Assembly: GCA_030830205.1 (NCBI GenBank)
Contig: JAURNL010000002.1
Coordinates: 1-34,200 of the forward strand
Direction of reading: 5' to 3'
Origin: Crocinitomicaceae bacterium
GTDB taxonomy: Bacteria; Bacteroidota; Bacteroidia; Flavobacteriales_D; Crocinitomicaceae
DNA length: 34,200 nucleotides
Below the pieces are notes generated by a model. The model saw nothing but the letters and a program-made list of their open reading frames with translations. It had not been told where the DNA came from and made no database searches. Each line of letters opens with the position of its first letter. The stretch's first letter is position 1. Positions 16,234-24,960 of the stretch are shown in pieces. Position numbers and translations under genes: made by a program.

Positions 16234-17271
16234 TTATTCTGGCAAGCTGTCTAAAATTTTTAGAAGCTTATCTTCGTTTGTCTTAGTGAGTTGCATGCCT
16301 TTGGTCTTGCCACCAAATACGGATAAATGAACATAGCGCTCTGGATGTGCTTCGAGGTCTTTTACAAGGCTTTGTAATTCATCATTTGTGGCCACGAGTT
16401 CTGTATAGAGTTTGTCATCATGTATAAGCTTACTCAGTGTGCCATGTCCACTCTCTACCTCGCTCAAAATCATATTGACTTTTTTCAAGGTAGTTTGAGC
16501 TTCTAAAATGGTCCCTTTAAAATCAGCAGTTACAAGGTCATCAGTGATTTTACGAGTATTGCCAATGATATCGGTAATTTGGTCGTTGCTCTTACGCAAA
16601 TTGAGCGTAATGGCTTCTACGTGAGCCATGATTTTAGAAAATTGCGCGCGTTCAGCAGCTACAAATCCTTGTAATTCGTCAGCAACATTGCCTAATTTCT
16701 TGATAGTTAATTTGACTTGTTTGAGACTTCCTTCCAATTCTGAAGTTGCAGTAGTATCCCAAAAAGTAGAAAGAGAACTAACCATTTTGTCCACAGACAA
16801 CATCATGGTTTGTAGCTTTTGTGAGATAGGGTCAGCATATGCCTTAACTTGGCTCACAACATCTACAGAAACACGGCCTGGTATTGTTGCACCGGACTTG
16901 TAGAAAGTTCCGTCTCCTGACGATGGAAGTTGTATGACAAGTGCTTTGGTAAAGAAATCAAGGGAACCAATCTCTACAATGGTTCCTTTAGGTAATTGAA
17001 TATCTGGATTGTGAATATTAAAAGTCATTTTAACTTTGTGCAGTGAATCTCCCTTTGGATTTGATTTAATGCTGAGTACTTTTCCAATTTCAACACCATC
17101 AAGGGTTACATTGGATGATACCATCAATTGACCAGAATTCGGAAAATAGGCTGTAAAGACATGATCACCTCCGAAAAAGCTGTTGCCCTTCAAAAAGTTA
17201 ATACCTGCGATAAGTATTAGAATTGCCAGGATCGCTATAAGCGCGGCTTTGATTTCTTTTGAGAATTTCAA
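16234..17271 (-). CDS. MlaD/MCE-family lipid-transport protein
   Basis: MCE proteins bind and ferry phospholipids between membranes. This 345-residue protein has one N-terminal anchor (AALIAILAILILIAGINFLKG) and an MCE domain from about residue 35 (HVFTAYFPNSGQLMVSSNVTLDGVEIGKVLSI). A long helical tail follows with MLSVDKMVSSLSTFWDTT-, EGSLKQVKLTIKKLG- and TLKKVNMILSEVE-like heptads, probably forming a coiled-coil tunnel. The start is TTG, overlapping no ATG; MKFSKEIK matches the usual family start, so the non-ATG start is well supported. It begins one base after the amidase TAG. No MlaE or MlaF gene is beside it. Confidence 0.93.
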   Translation of the reverse strand: MKFSKEIKAALIAILAILILIAGINFLKGNSFFGGDHVFTAYFPNSGQLMVSSNVTLDGVEIGKVLSIKSNPKGDSLHKVKMTFNIHNPDIQLPKGTIVEIGSLDFFTKALVIQLPSSGDGTFYKSGATIPGRVSVDVVSQVKAYADPISQKLQTMMLSVDKMVSSLSTFWDTTATSELEGSLKQVKLTIKKLGNVADELQGFVAAERAQFSKIMAHVEAITLNLRKSNDQITDIIGNTRKITDDLVTADFKGTILEAQTTLKKVNMILSEVESGHGTLSKLIHDDKLYTELVATNDELQSLVKDLEAHPERYVHLSVFGGKTKGMQLTKTNEDKLLKILDSLPE

Positions 17272-17272
17272 G

Positions 17273-18439
17273 CTAGTTTTTTTCTGCTAATTTAAGGGCT
17301 TTTTCTATACTGATGCGTTCTCCGTCTAGGAAAGCTACCACAAAAGCATGTGTAAATCCCATTTGAATGAGTTCATTTTTGTATTTTTTCGCACCTGGAA
17401 GGTCATTTGGGAAAGATCCCGCACAATATTTATAAAGAGAATTATCTTGATATTCAAATATTTCTAATCCTTTGAATAAACTTGATCCTTTTGGGATGCG
17501 CTTGTTGGACGTCTCTACCTGCACTTTGAATATGAGCCCTTTTTCTTGAGGAGCATCATTAGGTAGATTATTTTGAGTTTGAGGAGTATTGCTTTGATCA
17601 GGTTTTTGTTGTGTGGTGCCGCTTACTACAGTTTTCCCTTCTGTTGCATTTTTATAATTGATAAATGCCTGGAACATCGCTTGAGCCATTTTCTGTTGAC
17701 CCTCTGGCGTGCCGATGAGTTTTTCTTCGGTCGGATTCGGTAAAAAAGCCGTCTCAATTAATACGCTTGGCATGGTAGTCTTGTAAAGCACTAAAAAACC
17801 TGCTTGCTTGACGCCACGGTCATATCGGCCAATCCGCTTGAATTCCTTTTGAATCATCTCTGCAAATAGAATAGATTGCCGATGAAATACAGCTAATTGG
17901 AATTGAAGAGCGATGATGCCGTCTGGAGTAAGGTCATAAGAGCGATATTTGGCTCCTTTGTCATCCTCTAAGGCAATACTGGCATTTTCGCGTTCTGCAA
18001 CTTTTTGTTGAGCATCGGTTCGATGAAGTCCAAGTACATATGTTTCAGATCCATAGGCTGTCGTACTTCCAGCATTAGCATGTATACATATGAAGAGGTC
18101 AGCATTGTTGCGGTTGGCAATATTGGCACGCTCAGCAAGTTCAACAAAAACATCAGTACTGCGTGTGTAAATAATTTTTATGTCCGGATACCTTTCTTTA
18201 ATGAGCGCTCCAAGTTTTAGTGCCATGGATAAACATACCTCTTTTTCATTATTTTGGGCTCCATGACATCCTGGATCGTGTCCGCCATGTCCGGCATCTA
18301 TTACAATGGTTTTGAGTTTATTTGTTTGCGCCCAATTATTTGTATTCGAAAATATCACTAATAGAGCCAATAAAAAGAAGCTAACTGCGTTTTTTTGCAA
18401 GCCATTGAAAATTGGTAGCTTTGTACGTTTTTCCTGCAT
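17273..18439 (-). CDS. N-acetylmuramoyl-L-alanine amidase with SPOR-like C-terminus
   Basis: This amidase_3 enzyme cleaves the amide bond between MurNAc and the stem peptide in peptidoglycan. The 388-residue precursor has a signal peptide ending near NWAQ. Zinc ligands are visible in IVIDAGHGGHDPG and NNEKEVCLSMALK, then ICIHANA, with the catalytic Glu in LIETAFLPNPTEE. A Gln/Pro/Thr-rich linker leads to a C-terminal part (FKVQVETSNKRIPKGS, YKYCAGSF, GFTHAFVVAFLDGERI) that resembles a SPOR-type peptidoglycan-binding fold. The gene heads a leftward operon with the MCE and Fe-S genes and diverges from lptD across only 22 bases. Confidence 0.94.
   Translation of the reverse strand: MQEKRTKLPIFNGLQKNAVSFFLLALLVIFSNTNNWAQTNKLKTIVIDAGHGGHDPGCHGAQNNEKEVCLSMALKLGALIKERYPDIKIIYTRSTDVFVELAERANIANRNNADLFICIHANAGSTTAYGSETYVLGLHRTDAQQKVAERENASIALEDDKGAKYRSYDLTPDGIIALQFQLAVFHRQSILFAEMIQKEFKRIGRYDRGVKQAGFLVLYKTTMPSVLIETAFLPNPTEEKLIGTPEGQQKMAQAMFQAFINYKNATEGKTVVSGTTQQKPDQSNTPQTQNNLPNDAPQEKGLIFKVQVETSNKRIPKGSSLFKGLEIFEYQDNSLYKYCAGSFPNDLPGAKKYKNELIQMGFTHAFVVAFLDGERISIEKALKLAEKN
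18395..18423 (+). promoter_or_regulatory. Bacteroidota-type promoter of lptD
   Basis: TTG (18395-18397), an 18-base spacer and TAGCTTTG (18416-18423) give a full promoter match lying inside the 5' coding end of the divergent amidase gene. The predicted leader to the lptD TTG start is about 30 bases. Confidence 0.6.
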
Positions 18440-18443
18440 AATA

Positions 18444-18451
18444 CAAATCTA
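18444..18451 (-). promoter_or_regulatory. -7 promoter element of the amidase operon
   Basis: The minus strand reads TAGATTTG, exact TAnnTTTG, ending only 4 bases before the amidase ATG. Transcription would start at or beside the ATG, implying a leaderless message. No clear -33 TTG is seen. Confidence 0.45.
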
Positions 18452-18461
18452 AGTAAGCATC

Positions 18462-20987
18462 TTGAGTCAGCGCCAGCGCTTTTTACAACTTTTCTTCGTC
18501 ACATTGTTAATAATGTGTCATTGTGTATTGGTTACAGCCCAAGACACCCTATATGTCAATGGAGAAAGTTTAAATGAGATTGTTACCTACAAAGCAAGTC
18601 AACAAATCAGACACGATATCCAAAACAGGAAGATCCATCTTTATGGAAATGCCGAAGTACAAAGTGAAGGTTTTTCGCTCAAAGCAGGTTACATACTCAT
18701 TGACCTCGATTCAAATCAAGTACAGGCTAGTTATCGGATCGATAGTATTGGTTCAAAAGTAGAATTTCCCGAACTCACCGAGGGAAGTGAAACAATCCGT
18801 TGTGAAACGCTTAAATTAAATTATCAAACACAAAAGGCATACATAAAAGCACTTGCGATCAAACAGGATGAATTCTATTTTAGAATGGGGACTGCCAAGC
18901 GTCAAGCAAACGAAGAAATACATTTGCGTCAGGGCATTCTTACAACCTGTGATCTGGACGAACCGCATTATCATTTTCAGTTGAGTAAAGGGGTACTTGT
19001 TCCGGATGAGCGCATCGTTACTGGCCCCATGAATTTGTGGGTAGCAGGCATACCAACTCCTTTGGGTCTGCCATTTGCTTTTATTCCAACCAATCAAAAA
19101 GAAAGGACTTCGGGTTTGTTATTTCCAGAGTTTATTCCACTTTCTGCTTATGGTTTTGGCTTCCAAAATTTAGGTTGGTATTTTCCAATTAATGATCGAT
19201 TTCAAACTTCCCTATATGCTAATTTGTATAGCCGAGGCTCGTGGGGTTTGCGAAATGACCTAGATTATGCCAAACGATATGGATATAACGGTCGATTTTC
19301 TTTAGGATTTCAGCAATTTAATAGTGGATTTCCTACAAATGTCAAGCGCAATAAATTAACGGTCAATTGGACCCATCGCAAAGCTCCCAAATCAAATCCA
19401 TTTTGGGATTTTTCTTCCAATGTCAATTTTATTTCAGACAACCAATCAAAAAATTCCTTAGATCCTATTAATCCAGAATACTTCTCAAATTCCTTCAATT
19501 CAGATATCAATTTAGCACGTAATTTTCCAGGTAAACCAGTGAATACCGGACTTAAAATGTCAATGCGTCAAAATTCCATTGCCAAGAATATATCCCTAAC
19601 AAGCCCTGTTTTGAACGTTAATGTAACAAGAGTTTTTCCATTTAAAGAGCTTTTTGAAACAGCCGACAAAAATTGGAAGAAGACCATTCAACGAATTGGG
19701 ATAACTTACAATCTTGAAGCCCAAAATAGATCTCAATTTAGCGATTCGCTTCTGACTACAGGAGACTTCAACGCAATCAGTCAAAGACTGATGAATGGGA
19801 TAAGCCAAGGTATCAGCATTCAAACCAATACTGGCTTATTTCAAAATGCAGTTAAAATCAATCCAAGTCTTAATTATGGAAATAAAATCAATTTTCAGCA
19901 AATTGTTAAGTCTTACGACCCCCTCTCTAATTCTACAAGCATAGACACAATCAGGCAAATGGCGATTCGTCACGAATTAAATTTCAATTTGACAGCAACT
20001 ACTGTCCTGTATGGTTATTATCGATTTGTGGGCACTAAACAAGCTAGGCTACGTCACCTCATGACACCCAATATTGGATACAGATATACTCCAGGTTGGA
20101 ATCCGCTGATTACTGCTAATGTTGGCCCAAACCAAACTGCACTCTCTTATTCCCCATTTGAGAGAAGTATTTATTCTGTGGGTTCAGTCAGAGAGGCTTC
20201 GCTTCTTACTTTTGGTATTAATAATACTGCTGAATTAAAGTTCAAGTCAGAACAGGACACGATTACTGGGTACAAAAAAGTAAGGCTCATAGACCAATTT
20301 TCAATTACGGGCTTTTATGATTTTACTAAAGATAGCATGAGGCTCTCAGATTTGGCGCTTAACTTACGTGTAAGCCCAGCTAGTTGGATTAATTTTGTTT
20401 CTAATGCCAACTGGAGCCCATATGCATGGACCAACACAGGAGCAATTGTCGGAACTTATGCATGGCAAAATGCCCAAAAGTTGGGCAGACTTACCACAAC
20501 CAATTTGACGACAACACTTGTCATTGCTCCTAAAAAGGATCGAAAGAAATTACAAGATCACGCTGCTCTTTTCAATGAGCAGGATTGGAATGCTGACTTG
20601 AATTATTATGCATTGCACCCAGAAAGGGCTGTTTTTTATGATATACCTTGGAAGATGAATGTATCTCATGTTTATGGTATCATTGCTAATCAACAAATGA
20701 CTGTCGATTATCCATCTCCTTGGCTCTTCATTCAAACATTAGTTTTAAGTGGTGACCTCAGCTTTACAAAGCGCTGGAATTTATCGGGAAATCTCAATTT
20801 CAATGTTCAAGATGGTCGATTAACAAATGCTTATTTTGCTTTGAATCGAAATATGCATTGTTGGGCGCTCTCCTTTTATTATGTGCCTATCGGAGGCAAC
20901 AAAAGCTTCTTACTGACAATTCGCAATACTTCGAGTATTTTTAGAGATGCTAAAATTGAATTCAGGAAACCTCCTTCGTTTCTTTGA
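18462..20987 (+). CDS. lptD: LPS-assembly outer-membrane protein LptD
   Basis: LptD is the outer-membrane barrel that inserts lipopolysaccharide into the outer leaflet. The 841-residue product has a signal peptide (RQRFLQLFFVTLLIMCHCVLVTAQ), an N-terminal OstA/LptA-like periplasmic domain (YKASQQIRHDIQNRKIHLYGNAEVQSEGFSLKAGYILIDL) and a long barrel. Typical motifs include GILTTCDLDEPHYHF and IPTPLGLPFAFIPTNQKERTSGLLFPEF. The start is TTG: an in-frame TAA lies four codons upstream, no ATG precedes the signal peptide, and the later Met falls inside its hydrophobic core. The promoter sits inside the divergent amidase gene. The 3' end overlaps the convergent YihY gene by 26 bases. Confidence 0.93.
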   Translation: MSQRQRFLQLFFVTLLIMCHCVLVTAQDTLYVNGESLNEIVTYKASQQIRHDIQNRKIHLYGNAEVQSEGFSLKAGYILIDLDSNQVQASYRIDSIGSKVEFPELTEGSETIRCETLKLNYQTQKAYIKALAIKQDEFYFRMGTAKRQANEEIHLRQGILTTCDLDEPHYHFQLSKGVLVPDERIVTGPMNLWVAGIPTPLGLPFAFIPTNQKERTSGLLFPEFIPLSAYGFGFQNLGWYFPINDRFQTSLYANLYSRGSWGLRNDLDYAKRYGYNGRFSLGFQQFNSGFPTNVKRNKLTVNWTHRKAPKSNPFWDFSSNVNFISDNQSKNSLDPINPEYFSNSFNSDINLARNFPGKPVNTGLKMSMRQNSIAKNISLTSPVLNVNVTRVFPFKELFETADKNWKKTIQRIGITYNLEAQNRSQFSDSLLTTGDFNAISQRLMNGISQGISIQTNTGLFQNAVKINPSLNYGNKINFQQIVKSYDPLSNSTSIDTIRQMAIRHELNFNLTATTVLYGYYRFVGTKQARLRHLMTPNIGYRYTPGWNPLITANVGPNQTALSYSPFERSIYSVGSVREASLLTFGINNTAELKFKSEQDTITGYKKVRLIDQFSITGFYDFTKDSMRLSDLALNLRVSPASWINFVSNANWSPYAWTNTGAIVGTYAWQNAQKLGRLTTTNLTTTLVIAPKKDRKKLQDHAALFNEQDWNADLNYYALHPERAVFYDIPWKMNVSHVYGIIANQQMTVDYPSPWLFIQTLVLSGDLSFTKRWNLSGNLNFNVQDGRLTNAYFALNRNMHCWALSFYYVPIGGNKSFLLTIRNTSSIFRDAKIEFRKPPSFL

Positions 20988-21846
20988 TATTTGATAAGAT
21001 GCGATCTTGAAGAACTTTGCTAATTTGAAAAGTAAATTGGGCGCCAAAAAATACAATTTGTGCGGAGTAATGTACCCAAGCCAGCATGATGAAAATGGAA
21101 TTTGCTACACCAAGCGTGCCCATAATAAAATAGTGTTGAAGATAGTAGCCTATGACCCATTGACTTAAATACAATAATATTGCAGTGACGACTGCGCCAT
21201 CTCGTGCAATTCGCCAACTAACCTTGGCGTTGTGCATGTATTTGAAAATTAATGTAAAAATCAGGATATTGGATAGTAGTGTAAGCAGGATTTGAAGCAG
21301 TTGCAAGGAGATATCAACAAAGCCATTGTTCCAATGTAACCAACCCGTAATTGCCGAAAAGATGAATATCTGTAAAAAATAAAAAAGGATAATCACCATT
21401 GCAAAAACAGCTAACAGCAGCACACCTAAAAAACGAAAACCAATGATTTCCATGAATAAATTGGAGTCTTCACGACTTTTTTTACTGACTTGAAAGAATT
21501 CATTTAGGCTTCTTTTCAAAGAAATCATGAACGCGGAGCAGGTATATAGTAAAACGCCAATACTGACTAGTTCGAGAAAGAAATTTGGCTTCTCAATAGA
21601 CATACTATCAACAAGTTGAAGTACAGATCCGCTGTCTTGTAAACCAAGACCTGATTTGAGTAGCGTCGTTATTATTTCACGCATGTTTTGTTGTCCAATG
21701 ACTCTTCCATAAATGGAGGTGGTGAGGTAAATGATTGGAATCAATGCAAATAAGGTGTAATATGCTAATGCTGCACCATGATGAAAGGCGCCTTTTTGAA
21801 CATATGTTTTCAGCGCAATCCAAAATGCCTCTAGCATGAGGCGCAT
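20962..21846 (-). CDS. YihY/BrkB-family inner-membrane protein
   Basis: This is a polytopic membrane protein of the YihY/virulence factor BrkB family, whose transport substrate is not established. The family start AFHHGAALAYYTLFALIPIIYL is clear, followed by about five further hydrophobic segments and the C-terminal GTLGVANSIFIMLAWVHYSAQIVFFGAQFT. The track starts at a TTG at 21876 that overlaps the ABC gene by 20 bases. I prefer the ATG at 21846 (295 residues), which leaves a 10-base gap, but the longer basic start MKSKKNKDRK cannot be excluded. It is the last gene of the leftward cluster and its 3' end overlaps lptD. Confidence 0.88.
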   Translation of the reverse strand: MRLMLEAFWIALKTYVQKGAFHHGAALAYYTLFALIPIIYLTTSIYGRVIGQQNMREIITTLLKSGLGLQDSGSVLQLVDSMSIEKPNFFLELVSIGVLLYTCSAFMISLKRSLNEFFQVSKKSREDSNLFMEIIGFRFLGVLLLAVFAMVIILFYFLQIFIFSAITGWLHWNNGFVDISLQLLQILLTLLSNILIFTLIFKYMHNAKVSWRIARDGAVVTAILLYLSQWVIGYYLQHYFIMGTLGVANSIFIMLAWVHYSAQIVFFGAQFTFQISKVLQDRILSNIKETKEVS

Positions 21847-21856
21847 TTTTCTGTCT

Positions 21857-22774
21857 TTATTTTTTTTGGATTTCAAGGGCTGTGATAAATGTTAATTTCT
21901 CAAAAGCATATAACAAAATACGTTCATTATTGTTACTGCGCACATAATTGTGATAAAGGCCGCCTACAAACATTGCCTTTTCAAATCGAACAGGGATTCC
22001 ATTTACACTTAACCTATACTCATCAGGTCTAAAGTGAAAAATGTTGTCTTCTATTTTTATGGTATTTAATGGGCCAAATAAGCGAGCTCGTTCCGGGGCT
22101 TTGTAGTGGTAATAAATTGCTTCTGGATGTTGTTTCTTGGATAATTTCCCGTTTTGCAAGATGGAGATATGGTCACATAATCCGAGCACGTCCTGGCCTT
22201 CATGAGAAACTAAAATGATGCCAGTTTGCTCCTCATCGCGAAGGTCAATGAGATGAGCACTTAATTTTTGTCGCAAATGAGCATCGAGATGACCAAAAGG
22301 CTCGTCGAGTAGGAGGTAGGCGGGCTGATCAGCTATAGCTCGTGCAATGGCTACTCGTTGTTGTTCACCACCAGAAATGAGATGAGCTTTGGTGGAACTT
22401 ATTTCTCTGAGTCCAAAAAGGCGCAAAAGTTTTTGAACGCGTTTATCCCTTTTCTCATAAGGCCAATGCAGGATTGCTTCACGGATGTTTTCTTCGACAC
22501 TGTGAAAGGGATCTAGCTTGAAATCTTGGTTTACAATCGCTATTCCATCAAATCCGGGCACTAACTTATTGCGCACGCGCGGCTGAATGATGCCATCAAT
22601 AAGTACTTGCCCGTTGTCTGGATCTAAGAGCCCTGCACATATTTTAAGTAAAGAGGATTTTCCTGCTCCGCTCTTACCAACGAGCCCGAGTATTTCTCCA
22701 CGCTTAACTATTAAATTCAAGCACTTCAAAATGGGTTTTTGAAAGTTGAGCTCAATTTGCCTTAGTTCAATCAT
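21857..22774 (-). CDS. ABC transporter ATP-binding protein without adjacent permease
   Basis: This 305-residue ABC ATPase has Walker A GKSGAGKSSLLK, Q-loop AIVNQDFKLDPF, signature LISGGEQQRVAIARAI, Walker B AYLLLDEPFGHLDA and H-loop ILVSHEGQD. After about residue 215 a C-terminal extension (HYKAPERARLFGPLNTIKIEDNIFHFRPDEYRLSVNG) resembles the TOBE-like part of PotA/CysA-type importer ATPases. No permease or binding protein is encoded beside it. Its ATG overlaps the stop of the upstream unknown gene (ATGA), and YihY follows, so a partnership with one of those membrane or unknown proteins is possible but unproven. Confidence 0.92.
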   Translation of the reverse strand: MIELRQIELNFQKPILKCLNLIVKRGEILGLVGKSGAGKSSLLKICAGLLDPDNGQVLIDGIIQPRVRNKLVPGFDGIAIVNQDFKLDPFHSVEENIREAILHWPYEKRDKRVQKLLRLFGLREISSTKAHLISGGEQQRVAIARAIADQPAYLLLDEPFGHLDAHLRQKLSAHLIDLRDEEQTGIILVSHEGQDVLGLCDHISILQNGKLSKKQHPEAIYYHYKAPERARLFGPLNTIKIEDNIFHFRPDEYRLSVNGIPVRFEKAMFVGGLYHNYVRSNNNERILLYAFEKLTFITALEIQKK

Positions 22775-23199
22775 CGAATAAGTGCTTTAGGAAAGGATTT
22801 AGACGCAATGAAAATGCCTGGCACGGGATTAGCCATGGGCTCGTAGTCTTTTAGAAAAATACGAATGGTGTGGCTATTGTCCTCAAATGTGTGAGAACAA
22901 TGGTCTAAAATGCTTTTTGAAGCGCCAACATATGTAACAGGATTCCCTTCTGAATGAATTTCAAAAAGATGCATCTCGGGAATATCATATGAAAATAAGT
23001 TGTCATTTTCGTCATAACCTGCCAACGTGTAGGAGGTATTGCCATTTTCTTCTACAGACTGCACTGTAGTGGTGATTTCAAGTTCGTCTTCCCACTCATA
23101 GCGTAAATTATCAGCTGATTCTTTACCGTTATATGTTGAATCCGCAAGCTCTTGAGAAAAGAGTTCATTGAGTAAATGGATATGTATTTTACACTTCAT
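22771..23199 (-). CDS. unrecognised 142-residue protein
   Basis: I do not recognise this protein. It is acidic and has no signal peptide or membrane segment. It looks beta-rich, with alternating stretches such as ELEITTTVQSVEENGNTSYTLAGYDENDNLFSYDIPEMHLFEIH and HTIRIFLKDYEP. The gene is real by context: its start overlaps the LETM1-related gene by 11 bases and its stop overlaps the ABC ATPase ATG by 4 bases, so it is translated between the two. That placement suggests a role with them, perhaps as a cytoplasmic adaptor, but nothing in the sequence shows a function. Confidence 0.75.
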   Translation of the reverse strand: MKCKIHIHLLNELFSQELADSTYNGKESADNLRYEWEDELEITTTVQSVEENGNTSYTLAGYDENDNLFSYDIPEMHLFEIHSEGNPVTYVGASKSILDHCSHTFEDNSHTIRIFLKDYEPMANPVPGIFIASKSFPKALIR

Positions 23200-24478
23200 C
23201 TTCGTTTGTTTTTTTCTCTACTTCGTTAACTTTAAAAGCAGAGGGTATAAGTTCCGGCACGAGTTTCATGACGATAGGGAGTAATAAAGTACCTCCAGGT
23301 AAGAGAAATAGGGCAAGTGAGGGCATTGATTTGAGTATATCGTAGAACTGCTCTTTGACTTGTTCTTTTTCCTCAGCGCTAAGCTCTTCTTTGGTTGATT
23401 TCTGTAATAGAGCCATTAGCTCTTTGCTTTCGCGAATTTCCGTAAGCAATCGGTCTCGATTTCGCCCAATAATTCTTAACCATCTTTTACTTGTCTCTTT
23501 AAATGCAAAACTTGCTTCTATGGATTGTTTGTAAACCAATAACTCATTTGTACCGCTATGGGCAATAAAAGCCATACACATTTCTTCTGATAACAGCATT
23601 TGTGAAGGATTCAACTGTAAGGCTTGACCCAATGACTCGAGTTTTAATCTTTCCTCTGTAGTAATCATGTGTGAACTCCGAATCAATAAATGACCAAATT
23701 CGTAAGTGATTTGGGACAAGAGTTTATCATGAATAAGTTCTTGTTGGAGTAATTTAAAAGGAATTCCAATTTGAATACGCTCTTTGTATCTTTGCTTAAG
23801 ATTTTGAGATAATGCGGCCGAAGCAATAAAATGCATCAGTATCTTGCGTTCCTTTTCTTCGACCCTACCATCAATAAGTGCTACATAAATGAGGCCATTC
23901 AGAACAGAGGAAGTATAGCGCTCATGCATTGTTAAAAAAGGTGCGCGATTGCCTTCAAGGAAAGCCCTAAACAAGATGACATCTAAAAAAATAAATGCAT
24001 TAGATAAATGATGTAACCAAAAATTTGCACCTAAAAATGAACTTTTGATACCTACCCTAGATGCTAATAAAATTTCAAGTTGTGAGGAAGGTTGTCTAGC
24101 CATTTTATAACGCAACCTTTCGATAAGTCCAGCACCGTTGAACCCTTTATAAAATTCAAGTAGGGTTGAGGTGAATTCTTTGGCATTAGGTGGTTTTTGT
24201 TGTTTTCGAATATAAGTGAAAAGTAAGGTTTCAAAAAGTAAGAGCTGCAATTGTTCGTCCGTATTAAAGCGCTTTTTATCTAAGTTATTTGAAAAAATAA
24301 AGGAGTTAGCAGTTCCGTATATGAGCCCAGTTTGGTGAGAAATAAAGTGAGTGAGGTTACTTTCGTTTTGGTGGATGAGGTCGTTATCGATGCTCAATAC
24401 ACCAAGATCAAGAAGCTCGAAGAATTTAGCAATCCAATTTTTGGATCCTGGAGAAAAATCAATATTAGTGGAGGACAT
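23189..24478 (-). CDS. LETM1-related biofilm-associated family protein
   Basis: This 429-residue protein fits the Bacteroidota family known as LETM1-related biofilm-associated protein. The C-terminal segment KEQFYDILKSMPSLALFLLPGGTLLLPIVMKLVPELIPSAF carries the LETM1-like hydrophobic hairpin, likely one membrane insertion. The middle part LNGLIYVALIDGRVEEKERKILMHFIASAALS resembles a TerB-like helical module. The rest is mostly helical, with no signal peptide. Mitochondrial LETM1 concerns cation/proton exchange; whether the bacterial family does this is not established. Both ends overlap neighbours (14 bases with the barrel gene, 11 with the unknown gene), so all three are tightly coupled. Confidence 0.85.
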   Translation of the reverse strand: MSSTNIDFSPGSKNWIAKFFELLDLGVLSIDNDLIHQNESNLTHFISHQTGLIYGTANSFIFSNNLDKKRFNTDEQLQLLLFETLLFTYIRKQQKPPNAKEFTSTLLEFYKGFNGAGLIERLRYKMARQPSSQLEILLASRVGIKSSFLGANFWLHHLSNAFIFLDVILFRAFLEGNRAPFLTMHERYTSSVLNGLIYVALIDGRVEEKERKILMHFIASAALSQNLKQRYKERIQIGIPFKLLQQELIHDKLLSQITYEFGHLLIRSSHMITTEERLKLESLGQALQLNPSQMLLSEEMCMAFIAHSGTNELLVYKQSIEASFAFKETSKRWLRIIGRNRDRLLTEIRESKELMALLQKSTKEELSAEEKEQVKEQFYDILKSMPSLALFLLPGGTLLLPIVMKLVPELIPSAFKVNEVEKKTNEDEV

Positions 24479-24917
24479 ACCGCACGCTTAAGGCCCATGC
24501 AAAGCCTAGTTGAAAACGAGGAAGAACATAAATGCCGGGACCTAGGTCTAGTGAGACGTTTAATGGGAAGTCTTCAAGTTTATGCTCCAAGCCAATTACA
24601 GCACTAGCCCCAAGGCCGAGTCCACTCGTATTGGCATCAAATTGATTCATTTTACCAAGGCCAATATTGGCACCAATCCCATAATAATAATCGAGAAAAT
24701 GATTGAGTTCAGTTTGATAATAAGCATTACCATGTACCCAAATAGCACCGGCATTACCACCTAATCCCAATTCATATGCTTGTTGATTCAGGCGATATTT
24801 TGCATTTAGATACAAAACATTAGGACTTCCCGAGCGAAGACCGATGGCACTAGTATAACGTTGTGCCGAAGTACAAAAGGAAATAAGTATTGCAAATACA
24901 AAAAGAAGTGCTTTCAT
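24465..24917 (-). CDS. small outer-membrane beta-barrel-like protein
   Basis: This 150-residue protein has a signal peptide (MKALLFVFAILISFCTSAQ) and a mature part of alternating Gly/aromatic strands (AIGLRSGSPNVLYLNAKYRL, AYELGLGGNAGAIWVHGNAYYQ, DYYYGIGANIGLGKM, GLGLGASAVIGLEHKL, FQLGFAWALSVRYVL). This suggests an eight-stranded outer-membrane barrel of the OmpA/PorT-like size class. No OmpA peptidoglycan domain is present. It has its own promoter match and starts 20 bases after the lamin-tail gene, with its 3' end overlapping the LETM1-related gene. The specific function is unknown. Confidence 0.82.
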   Translation of the reverse strand: MKALLFVFAILISFCTSAQRYTSAIGLRSGSPNVLYLNAKYRLNQQAYELGLGGNAGAIWVHGNAYYQTELNHFLDYYYGIGANIGLGKMNQFDANTSGLGLGASAVIGLEHKLEDFPLNVSLDLGPGIYVLPRFQLGFAWALSVRYVLH

Positions 24918-24932
24918 AGTTTATTATTTGAT

Positions 24933-24960
24933 CAAAATTAGTGTTTAATACAGCGCGCAA
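24933..24960 (-). promoter_or_regulatory. internal promoter before the small-barrel gene
   Basis: On the minus strand TTG (24960-24958), a 17-base spacer and TAATTTTG (24940-24933) match the Bacteroidota promoter and overlap the stop of the lamin-tail gene. The ATG at 24917 is 15 bases downstream. Confidence 0.55.
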
